In this document: positions 1 to 8,743 of the stretch, piece by piece
Layout: each line of letters opens with the position of its first letter
How positions within the stretch are numbered: the stretch's first letter is position 1
Assembly (NCBI RefSeq): GCF_963665245.1
Contig: NZ_OY762267.1
Span: 558,001 to 622,000, forward strand
DNA: 64,000 nt
Direction: 5' to 3'
Source of the DNA: an uncultured Paludibaculum sp.
Lineage (GTDB): Bacteria > Acidobacteriota > Terriglobia > Bryobacterales > Bryobacteraceae
The notes under the pieces: model-generated
Told to the model about the DNA's origin: nothing
What the model saw: only the letters and a program-made list of their open reading frames with translations
Databases searched by the model: none
Position numbers and translations under genes: made by a program

Positions 1-3000
1 AGGCGTAGGGCGTGCTCAGGTTGACATTATTAAACGCGTTGAAGAACTCGCCGCGCAACTGGGCCCGGACGCGGTCGTTGATGGGAATGATCTTCACGGC
101 CGACAGGTCGAAGTTGACCGACCGGGGGCCACGCAGCAGGTTGCGGGGCGAATTCCCGAAAGTGCCGAGGGTGGCCAAGGTGAACGCCGAGGTGTTGAAG
201 TAGCGGGCGATGCGATCGGCCTTGGAGCGATCGCCGCTCAAATTCGGGTCGCCCACGATATCGGCATAGTCCTGGCCGATGCTGCTGAGAGCACGGTCGG
301 TTCCGGAGCGGACGGTATACGGGAAGCCGCTGCGCATTGTGGCAATACCGGAGGTCTGCCAACCGCCCAGGATGGCCTTGAGCGCCGCGGGCCCTGTCTT
401 CCATTCGGGTAGGTTCCAGACCCAGGAGGAGACCAGGCGGTGTGTGTTGTCGAAGTCCGACACGGCCCGGCCGGAGCGGCGGTCGTAGGGGATGGCGATG
501 GAGGTGCTCTGGCCGGGCGTGGTGTCGTCGCTCAGCTCATCGATCGACTTCGACCATGTGTAGTTCGCCTCGATGCTGAAGCCCTTGGACAGGCGGCGTT
601 CGACCGAGAACTGGAAGCCGTGATAGCTGGAACTGCTGCCCGAATCGGCGACGAGGACGGAGTTGTAGTCGCGGTAGGGGCGGCGCGATTGAATATTGCC
701 GGACGTGGCGCCGGCGGCGTAACGAGCCCAGTTGGTGTCGTAGTTGTAGGACAGGCGCCGGCCGAGATTCGCGATGTAGCTGGCGCGGGCGAGCAGGCCG
801 CTGAAGACTTCGTGTTCGACTGTGAAGTTGAGGGATTCCTGGTAGCTGGGTTTGAATCCGCTGGAGAACGCTCCGAAGGTGCCGAGCGGTGTCACGAAGG
901 ACGAGTTGGCGGGCGGGTCGAACGGAGCAAACGACTGTGGAAACGGGTTCGGCGTGGTGGCGTAGGGATTGTTGAACTTGACGCCGTTCAGGGTAATCTG
1001 CGGGCTGAACGGCGCGGAGTTGACGAAGCCGTTGTAGAGGACGGTGAACTGAGGATTCCAGAACAGGCCGGCTCCGCCGCGCAGCACGGTACGGCCACCG
1101 CCGGGCCGCCAGGCATAACCGAAGCGGGGCGCGAAGGCCTGTTTGAAGCTGTCGAAGCCGCCCATGGGGCAACTGGGGTCGCCGGCGTTCAGATAGCCGT
1201 TGGGCGCATTCGGGAAACGGGTGGACTGGACGCCCGGGGCGAAGCATTGCGTGCGGCCGATCGAATCCTGATACGGCAGAAACGGCTCCCACCGGACGCC
1301 CAGGTTCAGAGTCAGGTTGGTGGTGACACGCCAATCGTCCTGGACGAAGAGGCCGATGCGGTGGCCATTGAGGTCCTTATACTCGCCGCCGCCCTGCCAG
1401 AACTGGTAGACCTCGCCTTGCATGAAGTCGGCCATGGGGTCGCCGGTGATGGAGCCATTGAAGTCGAAGTTGCCCATGGTACGGAAGTCATTGGTGATGT
1501 TGTTGCTCACGTGCAGATACTCACCGCCGATCTTGAGCTGGTGGCTACCCAGCATCCAGGTGAGCGTGTCGGAGACATGGTAGTCGCGGTCGTTCTTGTC
1601 GTAGTTCCAACCGGGCCGGGCGAGGAAGTAGTTGCTGACGTTGACATAGACCGACGCCGGATCCTTCACGGCGATGCCGGCCACGCCGGCTTTGGCAAAG
1701 TCGATGGGCAGTTCGACAGAAGCCCAGTCGTTGAAGGTGCGGCGGCTGCGGATGGCAAAGGTGCCGTTGTTGATGATGTTCGGTGAGATCACCCAGACGT
1801 CGCTGAAGGTCCAGTGGGAATAAGGTTGGGTCGAGCGCCCGACGTCCGAGGTGAACATGGAGGCGAGATCGCCGGTATCACCGGTGAAGGGCCGCGTGAA
1901 GGTGCGTCGGAAGTAGCGGCCGGAGAAGCGATGGGTGGACCAATTGTAGTCGGCGCGGGCCGTGTACTCATCCTCCACCGGCTTGCTCTGATAACCGGTG
2001 AAGCGTTCGCCGGTAGGTGTGGAGGGCACAGGTATGTATTGCAGCAGAGCCTGGGAGACGGAACTCAGCCGGCTGACCGGAATCTGGTTGCCCGGGAAGG
2101 GCTGTTTGGTGAGAGGGTCGGTGATCGATTTCGTCAGGCTGGAAAAGTCGCCGTTGCGCATGGCCTGCGTAGGCAGGAACTGGCGGGTGAGCTGCGGATC
2201 GGTGCGCAGGCGGGTGCCCTGGTAGCCGAAGAAGAAGAACGCCTTGTTCTTGACGATGGGCCCACCGAGAGTGCCACCGAACTGCGACCGCTTCAGATTG
2301 TCTCGCTTGGCCGCAAAGAAGTTGCGTGCGTTGAAGACGCCGTTGCGCAGGAATTCGAAGGCCGACCCGTGGAACTGGTTGGTGCCGGACTTGGTGATGA
2401 CGCTGACCACGGCTCCGGTGGCGTTGCCGTACTCGGCGGTGAAATTGTTCTTCTGGATGCTGAACTCCTGCACGGCGTCGGGATTTGGGAACAGGCCGCT
2501 GTTGTTGCGGTAGGAGTCAGTGTTCATGCCACCGTCCAGCATGTAGAAGATGCCGTTGCCGCGGCTGCCGTTGACGGAGTAGGCATTGCCTTCACTGGAG
2601 GAGGAACTTCTGGGGATCACACCGGCCTGAATGGCGACCAGTTGGGTGACGTCGCGTCCATTCAGCGGGAGATTGACAATGCGCTGCTGGTCGACCATGC
2701 CGCGCAGCGAGCCAGTTTGCGTTTCGAGCAGTGGAGCGGAGGCCGTCACCTCCACCGCCTCTGAGACGGCGCCCACCTGGAGCGTGATGTCGACAGTGAC
2801 CGTGGTGTCCACCGTCAACGTCAACCCGGTGCGGGTGTGCGACTGAAAGCCTTTCGCCTTGGTCTCCAGCTTGTATTCGCCGACAGGCAGCAGCGGCAGG
2901 GCGTAGGTGCCGTCGGAGAGTGTCGGGCGCGTGAGCTCGAAACCCGTCTGCACGTTCACGGCTGTAACCTCGGCTCCGGGGACCGAAGCTCCGGAGCTGT

Positions 3001-3136
3001 CCTTGACCGTGCCTGCGATCCGGCCACTCGCCTGGGCCCGGAGATCACGCACCGTCAGCAGTGCCAGCAGCAGAAACAAAACCGGGAATGCCCGGCGGCA
3101 GCAAAGACCGTAGAGAAGCGCCACGCGTTGATGCAT
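1..3136 (-). CDS. Oar-like TonB-dependent outer-membrane receptor, C-terminus cut by window edge
   Basis: Reading the minus strand from an ATG at 3136 gives about 1045 residues with no stop before the window edge, ending ...NLSTPYA. It starts with a hydrophobic leader (LLYGLCC...LLLALL) and a carboxypeptidase-regulatory (Ig-like) domain (SGRIAGTVKDSSG), followed by a plug-like segment (LPLNGRDVTQLVAIQAGV, VNGSRGNG, YMLDGGMNTDSYRN) and a long beta-barrel region. It aligns almost end to end with the receptor at 5500-8691, which implies that only about 30 residues are missing. Such proteins sit in the outer membrane and are thought to take up or bind large substrates; the substrate here is unknown. 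It is divergent from the ECF sigma gene at 3270. I saw no clear ribosome binding site before the ATG, so the exact start is less certain than the family call. Confidence 0.9.
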   Translation of the reverse strand, partial: MHQRVALLYGLCCRRAFPVLFLLLALLTVRDLRAQASGRIAGTVKDSSGASVPGAEVTAVNVQTGFELTRPTLSDGTYALPLLPVGEYKLETKAKGFQSHTRTGLTLTVDTTVTVDITLQVGAVSEAVEVTASAPLLETQTGSLRGMVDQQRIVNLPLNGRDVTQLVAIQAGVIPRSSSSSEGNAYSVNGSRGNGIFYMLDGGMNTDSYRNNSGLFPNPDAVQEFSIQKNNFTAEYGNATGAVVSVITKSGTNQFHGSAFEFLRNGVFNARNFFAAKRDNLKRSQFGGTLGGPIVKNKAFFFFGYQGTRLRTDPQLTRQFLPTQAMRNGDFSSLTKSITDPLTKQPFPGNQIPVSRLSSVSQALLQYIPVPSTPTGERFTGYQSKPVEDEYTARADYNWSTHRFSGRYFRRTFTRPFTGDTGDLASMFTSDVGRSTQPYSHWTFSDVWVISPNIINNGTFAIRSRRTFNDWASVELPIDFAKAGVAGIAVKDPASVYVNVSNYFLARPGWNYDKNDRDYHVSDTLTWMLGSHQLKIGGEYLHVSNNITNDFRTMGNFDFNGSITGDPMADFMQGEVYQFWQGGGEYKDLNGHRIGLFVQDDWRVTTNLTLNLGVRWEPFLPYQDSIGRTQCFAPGVQSTRFPNAPNGYLNAGDPSCPMGGFDSFKQAFAPRFGYAWRPGGGRTVLRGGAGLFWNPQFTVLYNGFVNSAPFSPQITLNGVKFNNPYATTPNPFPQSFAPFDPPANSSFVTPLGTFGAFSSGFKPSYQESLNFTVEHEVFSGLLARASYIANLGRRLSYNYDTNWARYAAGATSGNIQSRRPYRDYNSVLVADSGSSSSYHGFQFSVERRLSKGFSIEANYTWSKSIDELSDDTTPGQSTSIAIPYDRRSGRAVSDFDNTHRLVSSWVWNLPEWKTGPAALKAILGGWQTSGIATMRSGFPYTVRSGTDRALSSIGQDYADIVGDPNLSGDRSKADRIARYFNTSAFTLATLGTFGNSPRNLLRGPRSVNFDLSAVKIIPINDRVRAQLRGEFFNAFNNVNLSTPYA

Positions 3137-3164
3137 GCCCAAGTGACGGGCGGCGCGGTGCGAT

Positions 3165-3207
3165 TTCAGGGTCCCACGTTGAAACAATTTTGTTATGCGA
3201 CCCTGAA
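3165..3207. promoter_or_regulatory. 9-bp inverted repeat in the receptor/sigma divergent intergenic region
   Basis: TTCAGGGTC at 3165-3173 is repeated in inverse as GACCCTGAA at 3199-3207, a perfect 9-bp match with a 25-base AT-richer spacer that itself holds a near-palindrome (AAACAATTTTGTT). It lies 29 bases upstream of the receptor ATG and 63 bases upstream of the sigma gene start. This could be a regulator site or a hairpin in the receptor leader. The repeat is seen directly; its role is inference. Confidence 0.4.
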
Positions 3208-3269
3208 TCTGCGGGGGCTCATTCGTCTGTATGTTTGCAGTCCAGCAGGATTGTGTCTGAGGTCGACTC

Positions 3270-3836
3270 TTGGATGACAGCACGGCCATGCCCCTGGTAG
3301 TGAGCAGGGAGATCAGTTCAGGCGTGGAGCAGGATCCGGATCAACTCGTCGCCGATCTGTACACGGTGCACGCATCAGGCTTGCACCGTTACCTTCTGTT
3401 GACCGGCAGCAGGCCGGCGGACGCCGACGAACTGCTGCAGGACGCATTCCTACGCCTGTTCCGTTGCGTGCGCGATGGCGAACAAATCGAGAAGCCAAAG
3501 GCCTGGCTGATCAGGACGCTGCAGAACCTGCGGACCGATTGGGCGCGCAGGGAGTCCGGACACGGCCTGCTGATGCGCAACGTGGGGGCGCGCGGCGACC
3601 TGGCGTGGAGCAGTCCAGACCGGGGTCCCGAGGCGGCGATGATCGATCATCAGCGCTTCGAACGGCTGCGCGCGGCGATGGGCAGCCTGACGGAGAGACA
3701 ACACCAGTATGTACTTATGCGGTCGGAAGGAATGACGTTGCGGGAGATCGCGTCGGTGCACGGCGTGACCGTCCAGTCGGTGGCCGAAACGTGCGCGCGA
3801 GCCATAGAAAGGTTGGGGAAGCTGACCAATGAGTGA
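3270..3836 (+). CDS. ECF-type RNA polymerase sigma factor
   Basis: The protein has 188 residues. A sigma-70 region 2 spans roughly residues 27-95 (LHRYLLLTGSRPADADELLQ, DAFLRLFRCV, PKAWLIRTLQNLRTDWARR) and region 4 spans 130-185 (LTERQHQYVLMRSEGMTLREIASVHGV). This two-domain form without region 1 or 3 is typical of ECF sigma factors, which redirect RNA polymerase in response to an envelope signal. The start taken is TTG at 3270 because GAGG at 3259-3262 stands 7 bases before it; an ATG at 3288 is the alternative. The gene overlaps the anti-sigma-like gene by 8 bases, so the pair is translationally coupled. It lies between two paralogous outer-membrane receptors, which are candidate targets. 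Confidence 0.9.
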   Translation: MDDSTAMPLVVSREISSGVEQDPDQLVADLYTVHASGLHRYLLLTGSRPADADELLQDAFLRLFRCVRDGEQIEKPKAWLIRTLQNLRTDWARRESGHGLLMRNVGARGDLAWSSPDRGPEAAMIDHQRFERLRAAMGSLTERQHQYVLMRSEGMTLREIASVHGVTVQSVAETCARAIERLGKLTNE

Positions 3837-5403
3837 ATCCAGGCACGATTCCAGGCACCCCAGCCCGGCTGAACTGCTGCTGCACCTGGAGGAGCCGCAG
3901 CCCCGAATCCAGAACCACCTACGGGACTGCCCAGAGTGCCGGACTCGTCTGGCGGAAGTGGCGGCGGGCGATGCGAACCTGGCCGAGTGGCGCAGCCTGC
4001 ACGCCCGGCAGGCGCCGCCGCCTCCCCCGCTCACCATTCTGCGGGCACGGATGCGAGCGGAGTCTTCGTGGCTATCGAGATGGCGGCGCGCCCGTCCATG
4101 GGTCCGCTGGGCGCCAGTTGTGGCGGTGGGCGCCGTGGCCGCCTGCCTGTTGCTCATCTTTGATGCGAATGGAATCTGGAATCCGGCTGCCGTGGAAGCA
4201 TCCGAACTCTTGCGCCACGCCAGCGAGCAGGTGCAGAAAGCGCGTTCCTCGACGAATCCGAATGCCCCGAGGCGGTACCTGATCCGGAGGGGCGGGCAGG
4301 AAATCCAAAGGTTCGACGCCGCCAAGCTGCGGCTGGCGCGCCTGGACTGGAACGATCCGCTGAACCCGGACGACTATGCGCAGTGGCGGGCGGAGCAGGC
4401 GGACAAGAGAGACACCATCACCCGCGGCGACGGCTGGGTGCGGCTGTCTACGACAGTGCTGGGCGGGCGTGAGATCGAGTCGGCCTCCATCACCTTGAAC
4501 AGCCAGGACTGGCACCCGCGCACCCGCAGCGTTCATTTCCGCGGCGAGGACGAGATCGAGGTATCGGTGGCGCCGGCGGAGTCCGAAGTCAGTAACGCGG
4601 GGCCGCAGGATGCCACGGCCGCGGACACCTCGGCCGCGGTGCGCGCGCCGGTGGAGGGCGAGGCGGCAGAGGTACCCGAGTCGGAGATTCTGCTGTGGGA
4701 GGCCCTGCATGTAACCGGAGCCGATGTGCAGGGTGCGGCCCAGTTGAAGAGGCAGGAAGGCGTCGTCTGCTATGAGGTATGGTCCGACGGTGAGGCGCGG
4801 GATCGCGTCAAACAGGCCATGGAGGCGATTCCCGACTCCACGGAGTGCCGCCACGCGGCAGGCGTCGTGCGGGAGAAGGTGCTGGAGCCGCTTTCAGATG
4901 ACGAGGGCGAAACGCCGGCGATGGGCGCGCTGACCCAACATCTCGGGGGCAAGGAGCGAGCCAACCGCTATCTGGACGACGTCACGCGGCGTTATGTCGG
5001 GCTGCTGGCCCGCGTGATGGCTCTCGATAGGTACCTGCGCTGGTTCACGCCCACTCGCGTGCGGGGTTTGGATGCCGTGAGACGCAAGCGGGTGGAGGCC
5101 ATTGCACTGGATGACGCAGCCATGATCCGCAACGAAGCGTCCGAGTATCTGCGGCTGCTGTCCGAGGGCTTGGCCGCGGCCGGTCTGAATCATCGGCCCC
5201 CCGAGGGGGCTTCGACCGCCCGGGCTCCAACGGGCTGCTTCAGCGCGTCGGCGACCGCTTCGCTCGCGGAAGACCTGAGGGCTCTGCAACGCGGATTCTC
5301 GGGCCTGTTCGTCACCTCGCCGGAGAACACGGCGACCGTAGACAGTACAGACCGGGCACGGGCGGCACTGGCGCGGCGGCTGGCGGGTCTTTGTATGCCG
5401 TGA
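3829..5403 (+). CDS. Membrane anti-sigma-like protein with zinc-finger motif and large C-terminal region
   Basis: The protein has 524 residues. The N-terminus carries H30-x3-C34-x2-C37 (NHLRDCPECR), the ZAS-type zinc motif of anti-sigma factors that hold ECF sigma factors. A proline run follows (residues 62-67), then one transmembrane segment at about 94-112 (WAPVVAVGAVAACLLLIF). The remaining 400 residues should be extracytoplasmic and match no family I recognise; they are rich in charged residues and are far longer than in simple anti-sigma factors. The start codon lies inside the sigma gene's 3' end (8-base overlap). The likely role is to sense an envelope signal and release the sigma factor. 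Function is inferred from motif and coupling; the C-terminal region is unassigned. Confidence 0.75.
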   Translation: MSESRHDSRHPSPAELLLHLEEPQPRIQNHLRDCPECRTRLAEVAAGDANLAEWRSLHARQAPPPPPLTILRARMRAESSWLSRWRRARPWVRWAPVVAVGAVAACLLLIFDANGIWNPAAVEASELLRHASEQVQKARSSTNPNAPRRYLIRRGGQEIQRFDAAKLRLARLDWNDPLNPDDYAQWRAEQADKRDTITRGDGWVRLSTTVLGGREIESASITLNSQDWHPRTRSVHFRGEDEIEVSVAPAESEVSNAGPQDATAADTSAAVRAPVEGEAAEVPESEILLWEALHVTGADVQGAAQLKRQEGVVCYEVWSDGEARDRVKQAMEAIPDSTECRHAAGVVREKVLEPLSDDEGETPAMGALTQHLGGKERANRYLDDVTRRYVGLLARVMALDRYLRWFTPTRVRGLDAVRRKRVEAIALDDAAMIRNEASEYLRLLSEGLAAAGLNHRPPEGASTARAPTGCFSASATASLAEDLRALQRGFSGLFVTSPENTATVDSTDRARAALARRLAGLCMP

Positions 5404-5499
5404 TCCCGATGCCCGGGCGTCGATCCGGCATGGCCGGGTCTGTGACGTCCGGCACGGTGAGCGGCCCTGATTGCAAGTCGAGGTGGTACCCTGTCCTCT

Positions 5500-8400
5500 A
5501 TGCGCGGAACAAGGCTGGGGGGTTGTCTGGCGATCCTGCTAGCCGGCGCTCCCGTGTGCGTTCTGCGGGCCCAGGATTACGCCACTATCTCGGGCCGGGT
5601 GCGGGACTCCAACGGTTCCATGATTCCGAGGGCTGGCTTGCTGGTCTGGAATCAGGAGACCGGCATGAGCAGAACCGGCCACTCGGATGACACCGGGCAG
5701 TACACCTTCAACAGCCTGCAGCCCGGGCTCTACACGGTGAGTGTCTCCGCGTACGGGTTCCGCAGCCTCACACGGACCAACATCCGCCTGGGCGTCTCGG
5801 AGCGGGCCTCGCTCGATGTGATGCTGCAGATCGGCCGTCTGGAAGAGAGCATCACGGTCAGCTCTGACGAGGTCGCACTGCCGGCGACATCGGGCACTCT
5901 GCGAGGTTCCGTGGATCAGCGCCGAATCGAAGATCTGCCGTTGAACGGACGCGACATCACGCAGCTTGTCATGACGCAGGCAGGCGTGGTGGCCGGCAAC
6001 AAGTCGCAGACCGAGGGGAACGGATATGTCGTCAACGGCAGCCGCCAGAACGGGGTTCACTACACCCTGGATGGAGGCACAAACACGGACTCCTACCGGC
6101 ACCAGAGCGGGGTCTTCCCAAACGCCTCCGCCATCGCAGAGGTGGTGATCGATCGGGGCAACCTCAGCGCGGAATTTGGAAACACCGTAGGCACCGTAGT
6201 GAGTGTGGTGACGCGATCGGGCACCAATCGGCTGCATGGCTCGGCGTTCGATTACGGCCGGAACGCGGCGCTGAATGCGCGCGATTTCTTCGCCGCCACG
6301 CGGGACAATCTCAAGCGCTCACAGTTCGGCGGTACGCTGGGTGGGCCCATCATCCGCCGGCGCCTCTTCTTCTTTGGCAGCTACCAGGGGACGCGTGGCC
6401 GGGCCGAATCGCAGCTCACGCGGCAGTTTCTGCCCACACCGGCCAACCGGCTTGGCGATTTCTCGACCGCCCCTGCCCCGATTGCCGATCCGGCAGCCGA
6501 GTCCCCTTTTCCTGGAAGCCGCATCCCCGTCAACCGCCTGAGCCCGGTTTCCCGGGCATTGCTGCAGTACATCGCGGTGCCAGATTCGCCCAGCGGCGAG
6601 CGACAGGTAAGCATCCGGGAGAGGACCAATGAAGACGAGTACACGGCACGCATCGACTACGACACGTTGGCGCACCGCATTACGGGACATGTGTTCCGGC
6701 GTGGACTGGAGTCGCCATTCTCCGGGAACACACAGGACCTGGCCTCCATGTTCGCGACCGGCGTGGGCCGGTCGGATCAACCCTACTTTCATGCCACCCT
6801 GGGCGATACCTGGCTGGTATCCGGAACGATGATTCACAGCGCGACTTTCACCGTCCGCCACCGACGCACGCTGAACGACTGGAACTCGGTCCGGCTCCCC
6901 ATCGACTTCGCGAGGGCCGGCGTCCACGGGATCGCGGTGAAGGACCCGGCCGCTATGTACGTCAATGTCAGCGGAGACTTCACGGCCAGGCCCGGCTGGA
7001 ACTACGATAAGCGCGACCGGGATTACCACTTCGCCGACAGCCTGAGTTGGATGGCCGGCCGCCACGAATTCAAGGCAGGTGGGGAACTGCTGCGCCTGAG
7101 AAACCACATTCAGAACGATTTCCGCACCATGGGCAACTTCGACTTCAATGGCGCGGCGACGGGCGACCCGATGGCTGATTTCCTGCTGGGCGAGGTGTAC
7201 CAGTTCTGGCAGGGCGGCGGTGAGCACAAGGAACTGACCGGGTTGCGGACCGCGCTCTATGTTCAGGACTCATGGCGCGTCACCAGCCGGCTGACGCTGA
7301 GTGGCGGACTGCGCTGGGACCCAATCCTGCCTTTCCGGGAATCTCTGGGCCGTATCCAGTGCTTTGTTCCGAACGAGCAATCGGAACGTTTTCCCAAGGC
7401 CCCGAGGGGCTATCTGAACGCGGGCGACAAGAGGTGCCCCCAGGGAGGCTTCGACGAGTACCGGAAGTCGCTGGCACCCAGGCTGGGTTTCGCCTGGAGA
7501 CCGGGCGGGCGCGCGCTGGTGATTCGCGGTGGAGCCGGTGTCTTCTGGGTGCCGCAATTCACCATGCTCTATAACGGCTTCGTCAACTCGGCGCCCTTCA
7601 GCCCACAGGTGACCCGCAACGGCGTCCCGTTCGACGATCCGTATCGCAACGCGACCAACCCCTTCCCTTCTTCGTTCGCGCCATTTCTGCCGGAGCGGGA
7701 GGTGGCGTTCTCCACGCCAATGGGCCAGTTTGGGACGTTCGCATCCGGCTTCCGGCCCGGTTACTCCGAGGCTCTCAATCTGACAGTGGAGCAGCCCTTT
7801 GGCAAATCGTGGCTGGGGCGCGCGTCGTACGTGGGCAACCTGGGCCGCAACCTCTCCTATGCGTACGATCTGAACTACGCGCGGTATGGCACCGGCGCGA
7901 CGAGTTCAAATCTGCAGCAGAGGCGCCCCTACGGTGACTTCGCGAGCATTGTGGTGTCGGAATCCGGTGCGACTTCGAGTTATCACGCGCTGGAGACGTC
8001 GGTGTCGCGGCGGGCGCCGGCGGGCCTGGTGGTGGAGGCCAATTACACCTGGTCGAAGGCCATCGACGAGAACTCAGAGGACTCGATCCCCGGCCAAAGC
8101 GCCTCGATCGCCGTACCATATGACCGGCGGGCCGGGCGGGCATTGGCCAATTTCGACATCGCTCACCGGCTGGCGGCCTCGTGGGTGTGGCCCATCCCCG
8201 GTCTGCCGATGGACAACCGCTGGGTCAGAAGTCTTTCCAGAGGATGGGTGACGGGGGGCGTCGCAACGTGGCGCGGCGGTATGCCGTTTTCGGTTCGTTC
8301 CGGAACGGACCGGGCGCTGAGCGGAGTGGGGCAGGACTTCGCGGATCTCACGGCAAATCCACGCCTGCCAGACGGCCGGTCGAAACAGGATGTGATTGGC

Positions 8401-8691
8401 CGGTATTTCGACACCTCCGCGTTCCAACTGGCCGCGGCGGGGACCTTCGGCAATGCCCCACGCAATCTGCTGCGTGGGCCGGGCCTGGTTAATTTCGATT
8501 TGATGGTGGCGAGGGAACTCGTGCTGCGAGACCGTGTGCGGAGTCAGATCCGGGCGGAGTTCTTCAACCTGATGAACCATGCGGCGCTGGGGAATCCTTA
8601 TTCCTCGCTGAACAATGCGGTTCGTTTCGGACGGATTGAGAGTTCCGGACCGGCCAGGGTGATTCAACTGGCTCTGAAGGTCAACTTCTGA
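5500..8691 (+). CDS. Oar-like TonB-dependent outer-membrane receptor
   Basis: The protein has 1063 residues. A signal peptide (about 1-24, ending VCVLRAQ) is followed by a carboxypeptidase-regulatory domain at about 27-108 (ATISGRVRDSNGSMIPRAG, PGLYTVSVSAYGF), a plug region at about 120-235 (DLPLNGRDITQLVMTQAGV, YTLDGGTNTDSYRHQSGVF, RSGTNRLHGSAFDYGRNAALN) and a beta-barrel to the C-terminal phenylalanine (ALKVNF), which fits BAM-dependent insertion. It is a close paralogue of the truncated receptor on the opposite strand at 1-3136, with the sigma/anti-sigma pair between them. It starts 97 bases after the anti-sigma gene on the same strand and may be co-transcribed. The substrate is unknown; uptake of an oligosaccharide or peptide is only the family expectation. 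Confidence 0.9.
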   Translation: MRGTRLGGCLAILLAGAPVCVLRAQDYATISGRVRDSNGSMIPRAGLLVWNQETGMSRTGHSDDTGQYTFNSLQPGLYTVSVSAYGFRSLTRTNIRLGVSERASLDVMLQIGRLEESITVSSDEVALPATSGTLRGSVDQRRIEDLPLNGRDITQLVMTQAGVVAGNKSQTEGNGYVVNGSRQNGVHYTLDGGTNTDSYRHQSGVFPNASAIAEVVIDRGNLSAEFGNTVGTVVSVVTRSGTNRLHGSAFDYGRNAALNARDFFAATRDNLKRSQFGGTLGGPIIRRRLFFFGSYQGTRGRAESQLTRQFLPTPANRLGDFSTAPAPIADPAAESPFPGSRIPVNRLSPVSRALLQYIAVPDSPSGERQVSIRERTNEDEYTARIDYDTLAHRITGHVFRRGLESPFSGNTQDLASMFATGVGRSDQPYFHATLGDTWLVSGTMIHSATFTVRHRRTLNDWNSVRLPIDFARAGVHGIAVKDPAAMYVNVSGDFTARPGWNYDKRDRDYHFADSLSWMAGRHEFKAGGELLRLRNHIQNDFRTMGNFDFNGAATGDPMADFLLGEVYQFWQGGGEHKELTGLRTALYVQDSWRVTSRLTLSGGLRWDPILPFRESLGRIQCFVPNEQSERFPKAPRGYLNAGDKRCPQGGFDEYRKSLAPRLGFAWRPGGRALVIRGGAGVFWVPQFTMLYNGFVNSAPFSPQVTRNGVPFDDPYRNATNPFPSSFAPFLPEREVAFSTPMGQFGTFASGFRPGYSEALNLTVEQPFGKSWLGRASYVGNLGRNLSYAYDLNYARYGTGATSSNLQQRRPYGDFASIVVSESGATSSYHALETSVSRRAPAGLVVEANYTWSKAIDENSEDSIPGQSASIAVPYDRRAGRALANFDIAHRLAASWVWPIPGLPMDNRWVRSLSRGWVTGGVATWRGGMPFSVRSGTDRALSGVGQDFADLTANPRLPDGRSKQDVIGRYFDTSAFQLAAAGTFGNAPRNLLRGPGLVNFDLMVARELVLRDRVRSQIRAEFFNLMNHAALGNPYSSLNNAVRFGRIESSGPARVIQLALKVNF

Positions 8692-8743
8692 TCGCGGACG
8701 TGGATAGAATGGCAGTTTGCCAAACCAGAGGGACTAAGCCAGT

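Noticed and set aside
440..1786. 448-codon plus-strand open frame
   Set aside because: It is the antisense of the receptor at 1-3136; the same kind of valine/glycine/aspartate-rich antisense frame occurs opposite the paralogous receptor at 6319-7227.
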